Shown here one piece after another: positions 1-12,041 of a DNA stretch of 54,840 nt. The notes below the pieces were generated by a model. It was given only the letters and a program-made list of their open reading frames with translations, was not told the DNA's origin and made no database searches. The position numbers were made by a program, and so were the translations under genes. Position 1 is the first letter of the stretch. Each line of letters starts with the position of its first letter. The DNA comes from Fragilaria crotonensis (lineage: Eukaryota > Bacillariophyta > Fragilariophyceae > Fragilariales > Fragilariaceae), in contig JAKSYS010000413.1 in the NCBI GenBank assembly GCA_022925895.1, positions 1-54,840 of the forward strand, in the 5' to 3' direction.

Positions 1-24
1 GCGGCGGTTCGAGTGCACACGGTT
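1..24 (+). repeat. Left terminal inverted repeat (24 bp)
   Basis: Begins GCGGCGGTTCGAGTGCAC. Perfect reverse complement of 1536-1559. Confidence 0.75.
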
Positions 25-1535
25 TTTCCGGATTTTTTGTTCACGTTATGTAGCTGCTGGTACCAAATGTACTCTGACTGACGTTAGCAGGACAGGCTTC
101 ACACTTCAAAACCTGCTGGTAATTGTACCTGGTACCAGGTACATGTAGTCTATCATACCCGATTATTACGAAATAGGATGGCATCGCAATCTTTCATTAT
201 GATGCCATCGTGTCATGATTGCGCCAAGACAACATGTTTGAGCATTATGTACAATGCTATCTTCTTCTACATTAATAATACTATGAATTAAACAGACCAT
301 CAGAATCGGGAAAGAATGTGCATCACAACTTAGCAACTTTATTTCCCATGGGATAGTAACAAAGGAGCATGCAAACTGTGGTTGCAATTCAGCGGAGCCC
401 GGGACGCTTGAGTTGTCGGGAGGCCAATAATTCTCACTTATAAACGAATCAGATCTGGACAGATCTGGATTTACCGCAATGTCGTCCACTGCGTTGTCCA
501 GTTGTATTTACGGGTCAAGTCATTGGACGTCAGGCAAAACTGGTCAGTCTGAGGGTCGACGACCCAGCAGTCGCGTGTTGCATGCCCATCAAGGCCACCA
601 GGCTCTGGTACTGACTATACTACCACCAAGAAATTGAATGGAGGCTTCGGTGGCTCCATGTGCCGCTCGAATGAAATTGCATTTAGCAAAGAACTGTTTT
701 GGCAATATTGTTGTGTTGTTTCCGATATTGTTGTGTGTTGTTTCACTGGCTGCAGTGTTAGCTGCTGCAGAGAGGCTGGCGTCTCATTGCCAATTGATAC
801 TGACAAGAAGCAGTGAAAATAGCTCTATTGTGTCGAGCAAACGTCATCATCATAACAATCAAAGTGATCATCAATGGTCCTCTCACTTCAGGAGTCCGGA
901 GTCCAAAAGAGTAATGTTGCATTGTGATACTCTGCATTTGCTAAGAAGCTCTTCCAAACTGACATGAACGAGACCTGCTTCGCGACAACTGATTGCCCTG
1001 CTTCCAACAATTTCACAACCGACACCACACGCACTGTTGCTCACACAGACCACAAAATCTGCTCACGCCATTCCCATTCCCAATCGACATCGAAATGCCA
1101 GTGCCAAATTTGGTCCTCGTTCAGCGACATGACAAGTAGGCTTTACAGAGTGGCTCATCAATACAATTCTGCACCAAATCTCAAATGCAAATTCTTCTAT
1201 GCTGAAGCTGGTTGCAGCAGGTACTTGCAGCCTGTCAACAACAGCGGTGGGGACCACGAATGGAAGATTGTCATCACTTGGAACTTGCGGTCTCTTGATC
1301 TCTCTTGTCTTGCTCCTGGTACTAATGTGTATAATGTGAACACATTTCCAAGACGGAAGGCAAAGTTATGGTTTGTGCAACAGTGTAATCGGGGATGCCA
1401 TGGTCGCTCAAGGAAGGACGACGAGTGAGACTATGGCAGTCGGAGCACGTCGAATTTCCGTAGTAACAAGGACGTAGAATTACTACTAGGAGCTACGATG
1501 ATGACTGTTATAAAAACTGGCACGAATCTTCCTTC

Positions 1536-1559
1536 AACCGTGTGCACTCGAACCGCCGC
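1536..1559 (-). repeat. Right terminal inverted repeat (24 bp)
   Basis: Ends GTGCACTCGAACCGCCGC. Mirrors the first 24 bases of the window. Confidence 0.75.
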
Positions 1560-2668
1560 ATTGGAGCTAGTAAATCTCAAGCTTTAAAAATTGATTTCGG
1601 CCCTTACTCAACTTCTTCATTTAACCTGGTACATCAAAATTAACTCGGCACACGTGTTCTCCATTGAGTTGACAGTTCCTGACCTATGCTTTTGAATGCA
1701 AAACTGGAACCATTTTTTCACGTGATTTTTAGGTGGACAAATAACACGGTTTCCCCGGATGTATAGTAGTACACAACCTACACAAGCCGCCACCTCGCAA
1801 AATCATGTCATGTCAGGCCTCAACTCACACATTGACAACTTCATTGCCTTTCACCTCAATTGAGCAAAAATGCTCTGCCTCTTGTAGGGGGTCCAAATCA
1901 GTACTCCAAATCGGTACTTTGGACTTTCCAAAAATGGTAGATCCTCAAATTGAATGTTTGGTACCGATTTTTTGTGGTAATGCCTCCGAACTCTGCATTT
2001 GTTACTCAAATCGGGTTACTTTGATAAATTTGTCAAAATGTACCGTACAGTCATGTTTCTTTGCAAATGTTGGCAACATCTGAATGCAATCCCATCATTA
2101 AGTTGCTCTTTTAAAGACATGAGGATCATTGTTTTTCACTCTGTCAATGAATTGTGTATGGAACAGCATCATGGTCTCAACAATGGACTGATGATTTTGC
2201 TTTTCATTTTTATAATCACAATTACAAACAGTACCGAGTTTGCTTACTACCGGTTTAGACCAACCCTTCAGTAAAGATTTGACTAGTTTGGATTCCAATT
2301 GGTGCTGTCCAACACAAGGGTAAGCATTTCTGAGCTTGACAAGTAGGGGTTCTTAGTGAGTCACTAGTCATACATGAATCAGTATTACTGCTTGAGTGCT
2401 CCAGTTCCTACTACCTGGGCAACAGAATCATCCCTCTATGGATGGGAATCAAATCATCACTCCCAACTCCCGACTCTCGACCTCTCTATACAACATCTCC
2501 ACGAGGAATCCATTTTCCCTCATTCATCTTATTAACAAATGACTCTCTGTTCTGTTTTGAACCTCAGGACATTCATTTGAACTTAGAATGGGCAGGTAGA
2601 CTCCACGAAAATGTCAGTCGTGAAGACAAGTCACATTCATGCACGTTGCCTGCAACTCTATGTGCAAT
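1560..2668. other. Intergenic, no gene seen
   Basis: AT-rich sequence with only short uninformative open frames on both strands. I see no domain, RNA gene or mobile-element end here. Confidence 0.5.
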
Positions 2669-2772
2669 GGATTCTGTCTATAGAGATCAGCTTTCACTTA
2701 TCCCAATTGTGAGATTAATAGGATTCTGTCTTTTGAGATCAGCTTTCACGTCTCCCAATTGTGAGATCAATA
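2669..2772 (+). repeat. Diverged 52-bp tandem duplication
   Basis: Two copies starting at 2669 and 2721, both beginning GGATTCTGTCT and containing AGATCAGCTTTCAC and CCAATTGTGAGAT, with several substitutions. The duplication lies inside a 175-codon open frame (2442-2969), which argues that the frame is not a real gene. Confidence 0.8.
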
Positions 2773-2975
2773 ATTCTATAAGCACACAGCTTTCTATTCT
2801 ACACCTTAACGATCGCCACCGTTCCCAGGTCACGAAACTCTGCAAGCAATTATCGAGTAGTGCTTCCCGAACAGTGTCAAGAACAAGCCCGGTCAGCGTG
2901 TACGTACAGAAGCGGCGAACATACCGGGGAGAGGAAACCTGGACTCGATCGGGTTTAAGGCAAGCGTAGTCGTAT

Positions 2976-4587
2976 CTATCGTATCAAGGCTTCGCCTCTT
3001 AATGCATCTGAGACGCTTGCCATTATCGCGTCCACGTCAAAACGGAAATCTGCGCTGAGTTGGGAGCTTTGGCTTGCCTCTCGAAGCGTTTGCACCCATT
3101 TTTGTATTGCATGCTTATGTTCCGTGTGCTTTCTCCTACCTGCCTGACGTTTGACAAGCGCATTCATGATTAGGTCGTTTCCAGTATAAGCAAGGTCTTC
3201 ATCAGCCTCTTCCTTCAAAGTTTGACTCGAACAGTGACCTCCGCATCAGTCAAGAATGCTGTATCCAAGTCATTCGCGGTAACGAGAGCTGTAGATGGAC
3301 CCTGGCTTGAGCCTGCGGAGTGATGTCTGGAGGTTGAAATTGGTGCCCGGTCTTCAGCTCGAAGGATTCGAGGAGGAGGCGGTCCCTCCGCGTGCGATAC
3401 GACTTCACCCCAGGGCGTTTCGCCGCTGGTCGAAAGAAAGGGCGCAACTCCCTTCTTCCTCTGCATCTCTGCGAAACAAAGGCTGCAATTTGCTCTGCTC
3501 AGGGGAGGAGCAAGACGAGATTCCTCCCGAGTTCATGAAAGTGCCCCCACCACACGGAACGCGTGAGGGTCACGGCCGTCGAAACCTTTTTCGGCAAAGA
3601 AATGGGGTTTCCATCATACTCCACTTTTCGCCCAATGAGTTGTTCGTTGACTTTAAACATGTCTGCCTCAGTCCACCCACTGATTTCGCCCGCACTGGCT
3701 AAGCCACTCGTAGTTAGAGGATCATCGTCTCGTACACGACCGCGACTATTGTTCCTCCCTCTGCTGCTATTATTCGCGCTTCTCGGCTTCTTTGTGCTCG
3801 AAGGTCGTTTCGGCCCAGGGGTTGGCTGTTTCTTTCCCGGTCGACTTCGCGTCTTGATCCAACGTCTTAGCTGTTTCATGAACGGTAGGACGGCGAAGGA
3901 CTTCTTAGGAATATCATCCACGCTATGCCATTGTACGTCAGCAACTTCTTTCCTTGCGACTGGGGCAAAAGGAAAATCGATTGGCACGCCTCGGCAAACA
4001 TACATGGTTCTTCTCTTTCCGGCATCGATAACGACTAGCGCGTCCTCCTCTTGAAGTGGTTTCCACGAAATTAGTTCGCCAGAATCAAGCATTCGCTTTG
4101 TCTCGCCAAGGGAGCAATTAGGATCGAATCCAGTTTCTTCGTAGGTTTCCCGAGCTCCGGCGTCCGTTCCAGTCTCGTGTTGGTTTACTTTTCCTGCGGG
4201 GTAAGTCCACGAGTTGCTCTGCCAGACTTTACAGAGAATCATCTTGGTGCAATCTTCATTGAGAAGAATTGTTCCATACGTGGAGATCCCTCGTTTATAC
4301 GCAGAAAACTGTTCCCACATCTTGGCAAAGGATTCCTCCGCCAATAAGGGCGATATCTGAAACATCTTCAAAGCGAACGGCTTCAAGGACTTAAAACGCG
4401 GGAGGGGAAGGTCGCTATTGTCGCAGTGAAAATCGTCATAAAACCAATATGCTTGTTCCAATTGAAAAAAAATGCGATCAGCTGTTTCCAACTCTTCAGG
4501 AGGCACATTCAATAAAAACCTTGTATGAACATCATCCATCGCATCGTCGTACGCTCGACTGACAGCGTTGTCCAACATATCGCTCAT
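2976..4587 (-). CDS. DCP2: mRNA decapping enzyme DCP2 (Nudix hydrolase)
   Basis: DCP2 removes the m7GDP cap from mRNA in the cytoplasm and so starts 5'-3' decay. The first ATG (4587-4585) opens a 362-codon frame. Its N-terminus (HTRFLLNVPPEELE, then FFQLEQAYWFYDDF) is the DCP2 box-A regulatory domain. The Nudix box is complete at about residues 132-154: GKVNQHE, seven residues, then RETYEETGF, with metal-binding Glu147, Glu150 and Glu151. A basic, Ser/Pro-rich tail follows. The first frame stops at 3499. A GT-AG intron of about 117-125 nt is likely (donor at 3585, alternative acceptors at 3469 or 3461). Continuation is then seen in other frames: a segment with TPWGEVVSHA near 3400, and a last segment ending FRFDVDAIMASVSDAL near 3000. 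At least one further one-base shift is needed near 3220, so the C-terminal half is uncertain. Family assignment is secure; exon structure is inferred. Confidence 0.85.
3461..3585 (-). other. Probable intron in DCP2
   Basis: Donor follows codons for Lys-Lys (AAG/GTTTCG). Acceptors TTTCGCAG or ATGCAG lie just upstream of the next coding-like stretch. The second acceptor puts the TPWGEVV frame in register. Inferred from splice signals only. Confidence 0.5.
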
Positions 4588-4754
4588 GTTTATGCGTGTG
4601 TTCTTCAAGAGTGTATTCAAAATGGGAGTGAACAAAGGAAGGCGCCTTCACTCTTCACCTCCGAGATGTCACTGAAGTGGAGAGCGTGCATCTTTAGAAC
4701 ATCCTGGGCACTGGGCACTGGGCACCGGTGCATGGGGACAACAGGACACAGTAA

Positions 4755-4950
4755 GTTTAAGTACGGATGCTACGAGAGAATATGGTGCTACGTAGAGATT
4801 TGGTATATCCTACGCCGTAAGCGGGTGTCACCCAAAGCACGTAATCACTCTTTTATCTCTTACTACGTTTTTAGTTGCCCTTTTGTTCTTCCTCTCGTTT
4901 ACCCGTAGCACACTAAGGTAAGAATCCGCAACTACGTACGAATTCGAACG
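4755..4950 (+). repeat. 5' LTR of the first Copia element
   Basis: Matches 10345-10539 with four substitutions and a one-base indel by eye (about 97%). It begins GTTTAAGTACGGATGC and ends GAATTCGAACG. The ends are not a clear TG...CA. Confidence 0.9.
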
Positions 4951-5365
4951 GTTTATCAGACCCAATAAACGACAATGGGCGCGAAACGTAAGCACAGAGG
5001 GGAGAATGACGGAGAGTGTTACCCTCATCGTCGTTGAAGATTTTGGATTTCGTTGCCTCTCCATGAACACGATGTATACTATGCGCTACTGCGGAATACG
5101 TAGAAATCAGAATTTCACAGATATGATATCCGGTATACGCTGTTCGTAAGATATTTCTTGGCCACATGGCGGGCGTCAGCGATCGGTATCATGATGGACT
5201 CACGTTCTATAATTGGCCACTGGCTCCGTGAGGAACAAACACGCTGAGGTCAGGACTGATCACCCTGTACCGACCGGATTGTGACCGCCGCACACCCTGC
5301 CCATTGTGGTACGGGCCGGACGACAGACCAAACAAACACGTACTAACGCATAAGCGCCCACGCAG

Positions 5366-6883
5366 ATGGACGCTGAACCGGTTGCCGCCGTTGCGAATGA
5401 CGCTGTTGTTGTCGACGTGGAACCACCAAACCCCATTCATGATGTACTCGTGACTTGTGGTGGCGAACGCTGCGCATCGTGCTACGCTTATTGAAATCGA
5501 AGGACTTGATTCGATTGCTGCATTCACATCTATGGGTGGTGACGGAGACATCACCGAGATGGCAAAACGCATGGCATCGCGGCCATCGGTTGCAGCAAGG
5601 AGGGTAATCCTGAACAATGCAAATCAAGAAACCCAAGCCCTTGTGTACTGGGTTAAGGACTATGATAGACGCGGAATGCAGGCTGCACCCGAGTTGTGGA
5701 CCGTGGGAGATGAACAAGGCGATGGAACGCAAAGAATCCGAGTATAATTATGGTAAGATTGATGTTGATATCATCGACCCCGGCAAGTGCCAGACCAATT
5801 TGGGTGGACACAGAATGCAACGATCGCCGCAAAGCTGGAACGAATCGTCCGTCCGAGTGATAGTGACGAACTCTTCTTGAAGATGACGAAGGCGCCGTTT
5901 CCAGATGCCGCTGACTGGTGAGAACTTTAAACGTGACAACAAACTGGTGTACCAGATGTTGAAGTCGGCATGTATTAAGTCTGACGCTTGGACGTGGATC
6001 CAGTCATATGACCGTGCCTCAGACGGCAGGAAGGCGTGGCTAGCCCTTGTTGCCCACTACGATGGGACAGGGAGTTGAACAAACGAGTCGAAGGGCTAAG
6101 GAAGAGCTCGCGCGTTTACACTACAAGGACGAGAAGATTTTTCCGTTCGAGAAGTATGTTACCAAACTTAAGGAGACCTTCTTTGTCTTGGAGAAGGATA
6201 AACATGAAGAGCTGACTGGTAAGCAGCAAGTTGACATCCTCCTCCGAGGAATCAGATCCACCGATACGGGCATCACTTCTGCGAAGATCAACGTATATCA
6301 AAGTTTCCGGTCAGATTTTAACAAGGCTGCAGAATTTCTTTCTGGCCTCATTGCGAATATGCACGCGTCTGCACAACTCGACTATGCTAACCGCCAGCAA
6401 TCGGGCAACAAACGCCGTTACGTAAGCGCCATGGGAACCAACGATCAACGCGGTGGTCGTGGTCGTGCGCGTCAGGGTGGTGGCCGATCTGGCCAGCGTA
6501 CCGGCCGTGGAGGTGGACAAGGCCGCGGTGGCCGTGGTCGCGGCAACGAACGTCGTACGTATGCGAACAATGTTGACATCACCGACCCTCATCGGAACTT
6601 TACGTCCGACGAATGGGAACGGCTCGGATCAATGCGATCATACGTCTTACAATTGCGAGAAGGCTGTCGTGGAGGGCACGGACGTGGTGACCGTAACCAA
6701 AACTACGGCAATGCCAATCGGACAACCAGCAGTGTTGCGACGAACAACAATGACAACGGCACTTCTAACGACAGCAGCAACGGAAACAATGTCTCGGCCA
6801 ACAACTCCGTTGTCTCGGAAATTACTGAGCGTGGCTCTCAGAACGGCCGGAGTTTTGGCCGTGGTGCATACAACAATACCTGA
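5366..6883 (+). pseudogene. Copia gag region, frameshifted
   Basis: An ATG at 5366 opens a frame (MDAEPVAAVAND...) that breaks after about 43 codons. The reading continues in another frame with AFTSMGGDGDITEMAKRMA and ALVYWVKDYDRRGM, wording typical of diatom Copia gag. A third block at 6047-6883 carries FPFEKYVTKLKETF and then a long Gly/Arg-rich stretch (GRGRARQGGGRSGQ), suited to nucleic-acid binding, followed by an Asn/Ser-rich tail. No CCHC knuckle is visible. The role would be capsid/nucleoprotein of the retroelement particle. At least three frame changes show the copy is broken or badly sequenced. Confidence 0.75.
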
Positions 6884-6989
6884 AACGCGGATGCCAGTGA
6901 TGCACGTTCTGTGCAAGTGCTAATCTCCAGCGCACGTCGTACCACTGGCCCCACACACCACCATTCGAAACAAACTAACCCCGGTAAGA

Positions 6990-9900
6990 TTGCCATGAAC
7001 GAAATTGACAACCATGCCGACACAATTTGTGCTGGGCCGAATTGAAACTCCTCGAGCTTTCAGGCGAGTATTGCAATGTTTCACCTCTTCTGACTACCAG
7101 CCGAAACAAGACGTTCCGATCGCGAAGTGCGCAACTGCGTATACGTGCCCTGACAGTGGCGCATCTGTGGTGCTTGTCGCCGACCAAGTTTTATGGTTCG
7201 GTGACGAATTGCATTGCTCGCTCATTAACCCACACCAGATACGTTCTCACGGATTCAGTGTGTGACGACCCGTGGGACCCGCATCGCGCACTGGGCATTG
7301 ACTTGACTCCTTTTCATACCTCTTGTCGCATCGGGTCCGAATCTTCAATTTGAATCTCGCGTGCCTACGGACTGGGAGATATCCATCTCCCGATCATCGA
7401 CATCACTGCTCCTACATGGAATCCCGCGGACCTACACATGTCTGGGCCGCGTTCGACTATGACGCGTGTTGTCGACTGTATATCGACCGCTCAGCGGGAT
7501 ATATGGTCCCATTCGACAGCACCCTCGCGGCGATTTCACTCGCCTTGATTCGCGATGCGTCTCCTCGTTGTATGCAACGCTGTCCTCGTGCACGGTGCAC
7601 TTACGGGGACGACTAACACGGAGAACGCTGAGATAAGTGCAACGTTTACGAGTGAACGACATTCGAGTGTCAACTTTGAGAATCTCAGTCGCAATGGAAT
7701 ATCGGCCTTGAAACGGCCAAGCGAACTTTACAGGTGACAACGCAGCGCGGTGTTAGAACCGCAGTCCATCCCTTGCATCGTCGGTATCGTGTCGATCATT
7801 TACATTTGAACCGCCGACGCTTAAACGGGGACTGGTTCACTGATACGCTGTTCTCGAAGGTAGTATCGATACAAGGTAACACGTGTGCGCAAGTGTTTAC
7901 TAACGGGAATTTCACTACTGTGCATCCACTCGACTCGAAATCTAAAGTCGCACAAGCTTTGACTGAATTTGCCGACGACATCGGGATTCCCGACTCCCTG
8001 CTGTCCGATGGAGCACCAGAGGTTATCGGCCCGAAGACCGACTTTATGAAAGAGGTCAATCGATTGAAGATCCGTTTAAAACGCTCCGAAGCAGGCCGTT
8101 CGAACCAGAATTACGCTGCTGAGAGAGAGATTGGTGAGTTGAAAAAGCGATGGAGGAATCGCATGCTGAAGCGAAAGGTGCCACCACGTTTGTGGGATTA
8201 TGGCCTGGTCTACGAGACCAACATCCTGAATAGGATACCGCGTGGTCAACAGCAACGGACCGGCATTGTATTGATAACTGGCGAGACTCCGGATATCTCT
8301 GAATGGCTCGACTTCCAGTTCTATGATCGAGTGTGGTACTATGACCAGAAGAAGATCGAGATCGACGGCAGCGGACGACGCCTCGCACGTTGGTTGGGGG
8401 TTGCGCATCGAGTCGGAAGTGACCTTTGTTATTGGCTATTGCTTGAGTCCGGCAAGGTGATTGCCCGCACAACAGTACAACATGTCGTACGTGACGACTA
8501 CCTGAACGATGATATCAGGCGCGAAATTGAAAGGTTCGATCAAGTGGTTGACGAGCAATTATCAGACCAGAACTTCATGGCTGAGGGACACGATGGATTT
8601 TATATCCAAGATGAGTTGACTGATACGGTGACGTGTGTTGCGCCAGTTCTTGACGATGTGGATGATGGCGACATGCCCTTCCCCGACTCACGTGAGGCCG
8701 ACGATATTGACGACAAATTACTTGATAAGTATCTGAATGCAGAATTAATATTTGACGTTGGCACGGGAAGCAAACGTAAGGGCCGAGTGGTCAAGCGTGC
8801 AAAAGGAACCTCGGGCGAGCCGATTGGTCGCGCGCATTCTAACCCTCTGTTCGACACTCGTGAGTACGTTGTGGAATTCACAGACGGGTCTACCGAAAAC
8901 TATTTTGCAAATGTCATCGCGGAGTGCATGTACGCACTGGTTGATTCAGAAGGCAATCAGTACCAATTGTTAAGTGAGATTACTGATCACCGCTCTGATA
9001 ATTCGGCAATACCGGTTGCCGATGGATATGTGACAAGTCGAAATGGGAATCAACGCTACTGGCGGACCACCCATAAGTTTGGGATTCGAGTGCCAAAGAC
9101 TGTTGAGGAGGCATTGGCGATAGATGAGGAGACCGGAACAGATTTCTGGCGCAAGGCGTTGGGTAAGGAGATGACTAAAGTCAAAGTTGCATGGAAGAAT
9201 ATGGCCGGGATAACGCCCGAACAGGTTCGTACAGGTAAGGAGCCTTCTATGATTGGATTCCAGGAGATTCGATGTCACGTTATCTTCGACGTAAAGATGG
9301 ACTTTACTCGCAAGGCGAGGTTTGTTGCCGGTGGGCATACAACCGACACACCATCTTCGATTACGTACTCGAGCGTGGTGTCACGTGACAGTGTACGACT
9401 TGCATTCTTAATCGCGGGCCTCTATGATATGGTGCTTGTTTACGTCGATGATATTCCTACAGCTGATCGGTATCCTTCGTTGGGCAATCGAGCTTGGACG
9501 GCTTGACATATTTGTTGAAGTGTCGCAGTTGTCCCAACATCAAGCGTTGCCGCGTCGTGGTCATCTTGAAGCGTTATATCATATATTTGCATACCTCAAG
9601 AAGCACGAGAACGGCGCGCGAATCGTTTTCGATCCGAAAACCCCAGATATTGATGAACGTGTGTTCAATTCAAACGCCGACTGGCGCGACTTTTACGGGG
9701 ACGTTCAGGAGGAAATGCCGCCGAATATGCCAGAGCCAAAAGGTAAAAGTGTGACCATTTCTTGCTTTGTCGATGCTAACCATGCGGGTAATGTTATCAC
9801 TCGCCGATCGCACACTGGGATCATTGTTTATGTGCAGAATGCACCGATCATCTGGTTTTCCAAGCGTCAGAATACTGTGGAGGCTTCCAGTTTTGGGAGC

Positions 9901-10308
9901 GAGTTCGTGGCTCTACGAACGGCTAAAGATATTATTGTCGCGTTGCGATACAAGCTCCGAATGTTCGGCGTACCGATTGACGGTCCGGCCAATGTCTTTT
10001 GTGATAATAACGGCGTCGTCAAGAACACAACTATCCCGGAATCGATGTTGACGAAGAAACAAAATGCGATCAATTATCACGTCGTTCGCGAGGCCGTTGC
10101 AGCCCGAATCAGAAGATGGAATGACAAATCTTGCAGATTTATTCACGAAGGTATTGACTGCCGATCGACGTCGCAGTTTGTGTCGGCACATTATGTATTG
10201 AAGTATGCCCTGGGTTATTGGTCGTCTGTGTGGGCAGGGCCTTTTACCCCCTGCAACGGATACGATCCGTGGGCTCATCGTTACCAGGTCGCGGAGGAAT
10301 TAGTTTAA
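6990..10308 (+). pseudogene. Copia pol region with internally deleted RT
   Basis: The protease motif ADTICAG is at 7016-7036 and is followed by WFGDELHCSLINPHQIR, also CoDi-like. After further frame changes, a 590-codon stretch (7734-9506) begins with TTQRGVRTAVHP, then a DDE integrase core: GDWFTDTLFS, LSDGAPEV and NYAAEREIGELKKRW supply the two Asp and the Glu. The RT N-terminus follows (KARFVAGGHTTD, SVVSRDSVRLAFLIAGL). It then jumps directly to MVLVYVDD and from there to FLQLIGILRW, so roughly 100 residues are missing on each side of the YVDD box. The end (9424-10308) is the RNase H domain (SCFVDANHAG, SSFGSEFVALR, VFCDNNGVVK). The element therefore lacks RT activity but keeps recognisable integrase and RNase H. 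Confidence 0.85.
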
Positions 10309-10344
10309 ATTATTCGCGTGTACGGTTCATAATTTACGGGGACC

Positions 10345-10539
10345 GTTTAAGTACGGATGCTACGAGAGAATATGGTACTACGTAGGATTTGGTATATCCT
10401 ACTCCGTAAGCGGGTGTCACCCAAAGCACGTAATCACTCTTTTATCTCTTACTACGTTTTTACTTGCCCTTTTGTTCTTCCTCTCGTTTACCCGTAGCAC
10501 ACTAGGGTAAGAATCCGCAACTACGTACGAATTCGAACG
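10345..10539 (+). repeat. 3' LTR of the first Copia element
   Basis: Near-identical to 4755-4950. Followed at 10540 by ACAGGACACA, the same ten bases that precede the left LTR region. Confidence 0.9.
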
Positions 10540-10549
10540 ACAGGACACA

Positions 10550-12041
10550 AGCCTGTGATGATATATAGCGGTTACTGACATGGAAACTACTATCGCACCG
10601 TACAGACTACACACATTTTCAGTCGCGGTTCAGTCGCACATGGGAGATAGCCACAAAATGCAAGTCACGGTCATCGAAACAAGAGGTCCAAAGGTCTAAA
10701 AGCTATGTACGATATTCGGGTGATGGGATGTCCGTGAGGAAGGACAACTGACAGACCCAGGCCCAACGTCAGAAGTTGAGGCAGCGATCACAACCGCAAC
10801 GAACGGCAAAGAAAAAGCCAGAGACTACTAGACACTAGCAATTAAGTTATCTTATAATCCTTTTATCAACAACCTTTGATAGGAGCTCGACCAACCATCG
10901 TCATTTGGACATAGTCCTCATTACGGTGCTTGGTTATAATCCCACAAGCCACCTTCGGATTTCTCGGTTGGTCCTTGGGTCTTCTACATATACGGTGATT
11001 TGATTGACACGTACTGACCGACTCGACTAAAATGATGCGTAAATCCGACAGTACCTGGTACCATACGATAACAGTAGTTGAACCCGACAATGCGAATACT
11101 GCATCAACTCGATTACGCTCGTTCCTCTTCTCACATCGAATGCATATTTCGCTCAGTTTATCAGACCCAGCCTCATTGCCGATGACCAAAAAGGCATGGA
11201 CTGCAAAGGGAAATTCAACAGGACACAAAGTCCCTTTGTTTCCTGAGGTTTTGGTCTAAAAGCTGCCATGCTTGTGTGGACATACCTTGAGCTGTCCCCA
11301 ACAGCAAACCATTGCATGGTGACCCATGACACATGCGGCCTGTCATTGTAATGTGATTGAGACCAACCCACCATCAGATTGATTGCACTCAAACAACACG
11401 GTTGAAGGGACGCTTTTACTCCTCCTCGTGTCATTGGAGGGAAACCTTTTGGCAAAATTTGTGATTTTAATTATAAAGGAACTATGACCTGCCTTGATAT
11501 GTGGATATTGAACTGCCATCCACCCCAAAAGGTAGCCATTTGGTAAGGTATGGATACCACAGCAGGAGTACCAGACATACTGATTACACAGCCATACCAC
11601 CCATCATTTGGATTATAGTTCAACAATTCCTCCTGACCGGGGATCTGCGGAAACTCTTCTCAAAGCGGTGAGAATAACCGTATTATGCCATTGAACAACA
11701 AAAGGTTTTTGAGCATTCCAAAAAAGTCAGACTCGCGTTTGTGACCTTGGCTTGCGTGTTTCCGAAACCATCTTATGAACGAAGAATGTTGAAAGGACTT
11801 TCACCTGAAGATGACGTTGTTTTCTACTAAAGTCATTGAAGAAGCCGTTCACATAAAAGTCTGATCTGGTACAGTTGCACTGAACCAATGTTCTCTCAGA
11901 CCCGAAGGCACAGGAGTCTCCAACCCAACCTTTATTCCCAGCCATGAAAAGGTTGGGAGATCATGGCCAAGATCACCGGAGATCAATCCTGCTGGACTTA
12001 CGTCACCCCCCCCCCCAACGCGAAGGACATGCGACAGTCAA
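10550..12041. other. Intergenic, retroelement debris suspected
   Basis: No convincing gene. A sequence GTTTATCAGACCCAG at about 11157-11171 repeats the primer-binding-like site of the first Copia element, which suggests the 5' part of an older relative whose LTR is no longer recognisable. A run of 11 C lies at 12006-12016. Confidence 0.4.

Larger units (their letters stand above)
1..1559. mobile_element. TIR-bounded, apparently non-coding DNA element
   Basis: The first 24 bases and bases 1536-1559 are perfect reverse complements, and weaker similarity continues a few bases inward. The 1.56-kb interior has short open frames but nothing I recognise as a transposase, so this looks like a non-autonomous DNA element. 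Because the left repeat begins at base 1, the left flank and any target duplication cannot be seen. The interior near 55-150 is rich in GTAC. Confidence 0.5.
4755..10539 (+). mobile_element. Copia (CoDi-like) LTR retrotransposon, defective
   Basis: A 5.8-kb element with direct LTRs of about 196 bp. The internal order is gag, protease, integrase, reverse transcriptase, RNase H, which is the Copia order. A sequence resembling a tRNA-Met primer-binding site (GGTTTATCAGACCC) directly follows the left LTR at 4950. The coding region is broken by several frame changes and by two internal RT deletions, so it cannot be autonomous. A 10-bp direct repeat ACAGGACACA lies at 4741-4750 and 10540-10549. It abuts the right LTR but is separated from the left LTR homology by four bases. 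The element sits between DCP2 and what was probably its upstream sequence. Confidence 0.9.

Noticed and set aside
1743-1765. Third copy of the 5' terminal sequence (ACACGGTTTCCCCGGAT)
   Set aside because: Only about 15 bases of imperfect similarity to bases 14-34, without the outer TIR bases. Probably chance.
2442-2969. 175-codon plus-strand open frame near DCP2
   Set aside because: It contains a diverged 52-bp tandem duplication that is not a multiple of three, and shows no domain.
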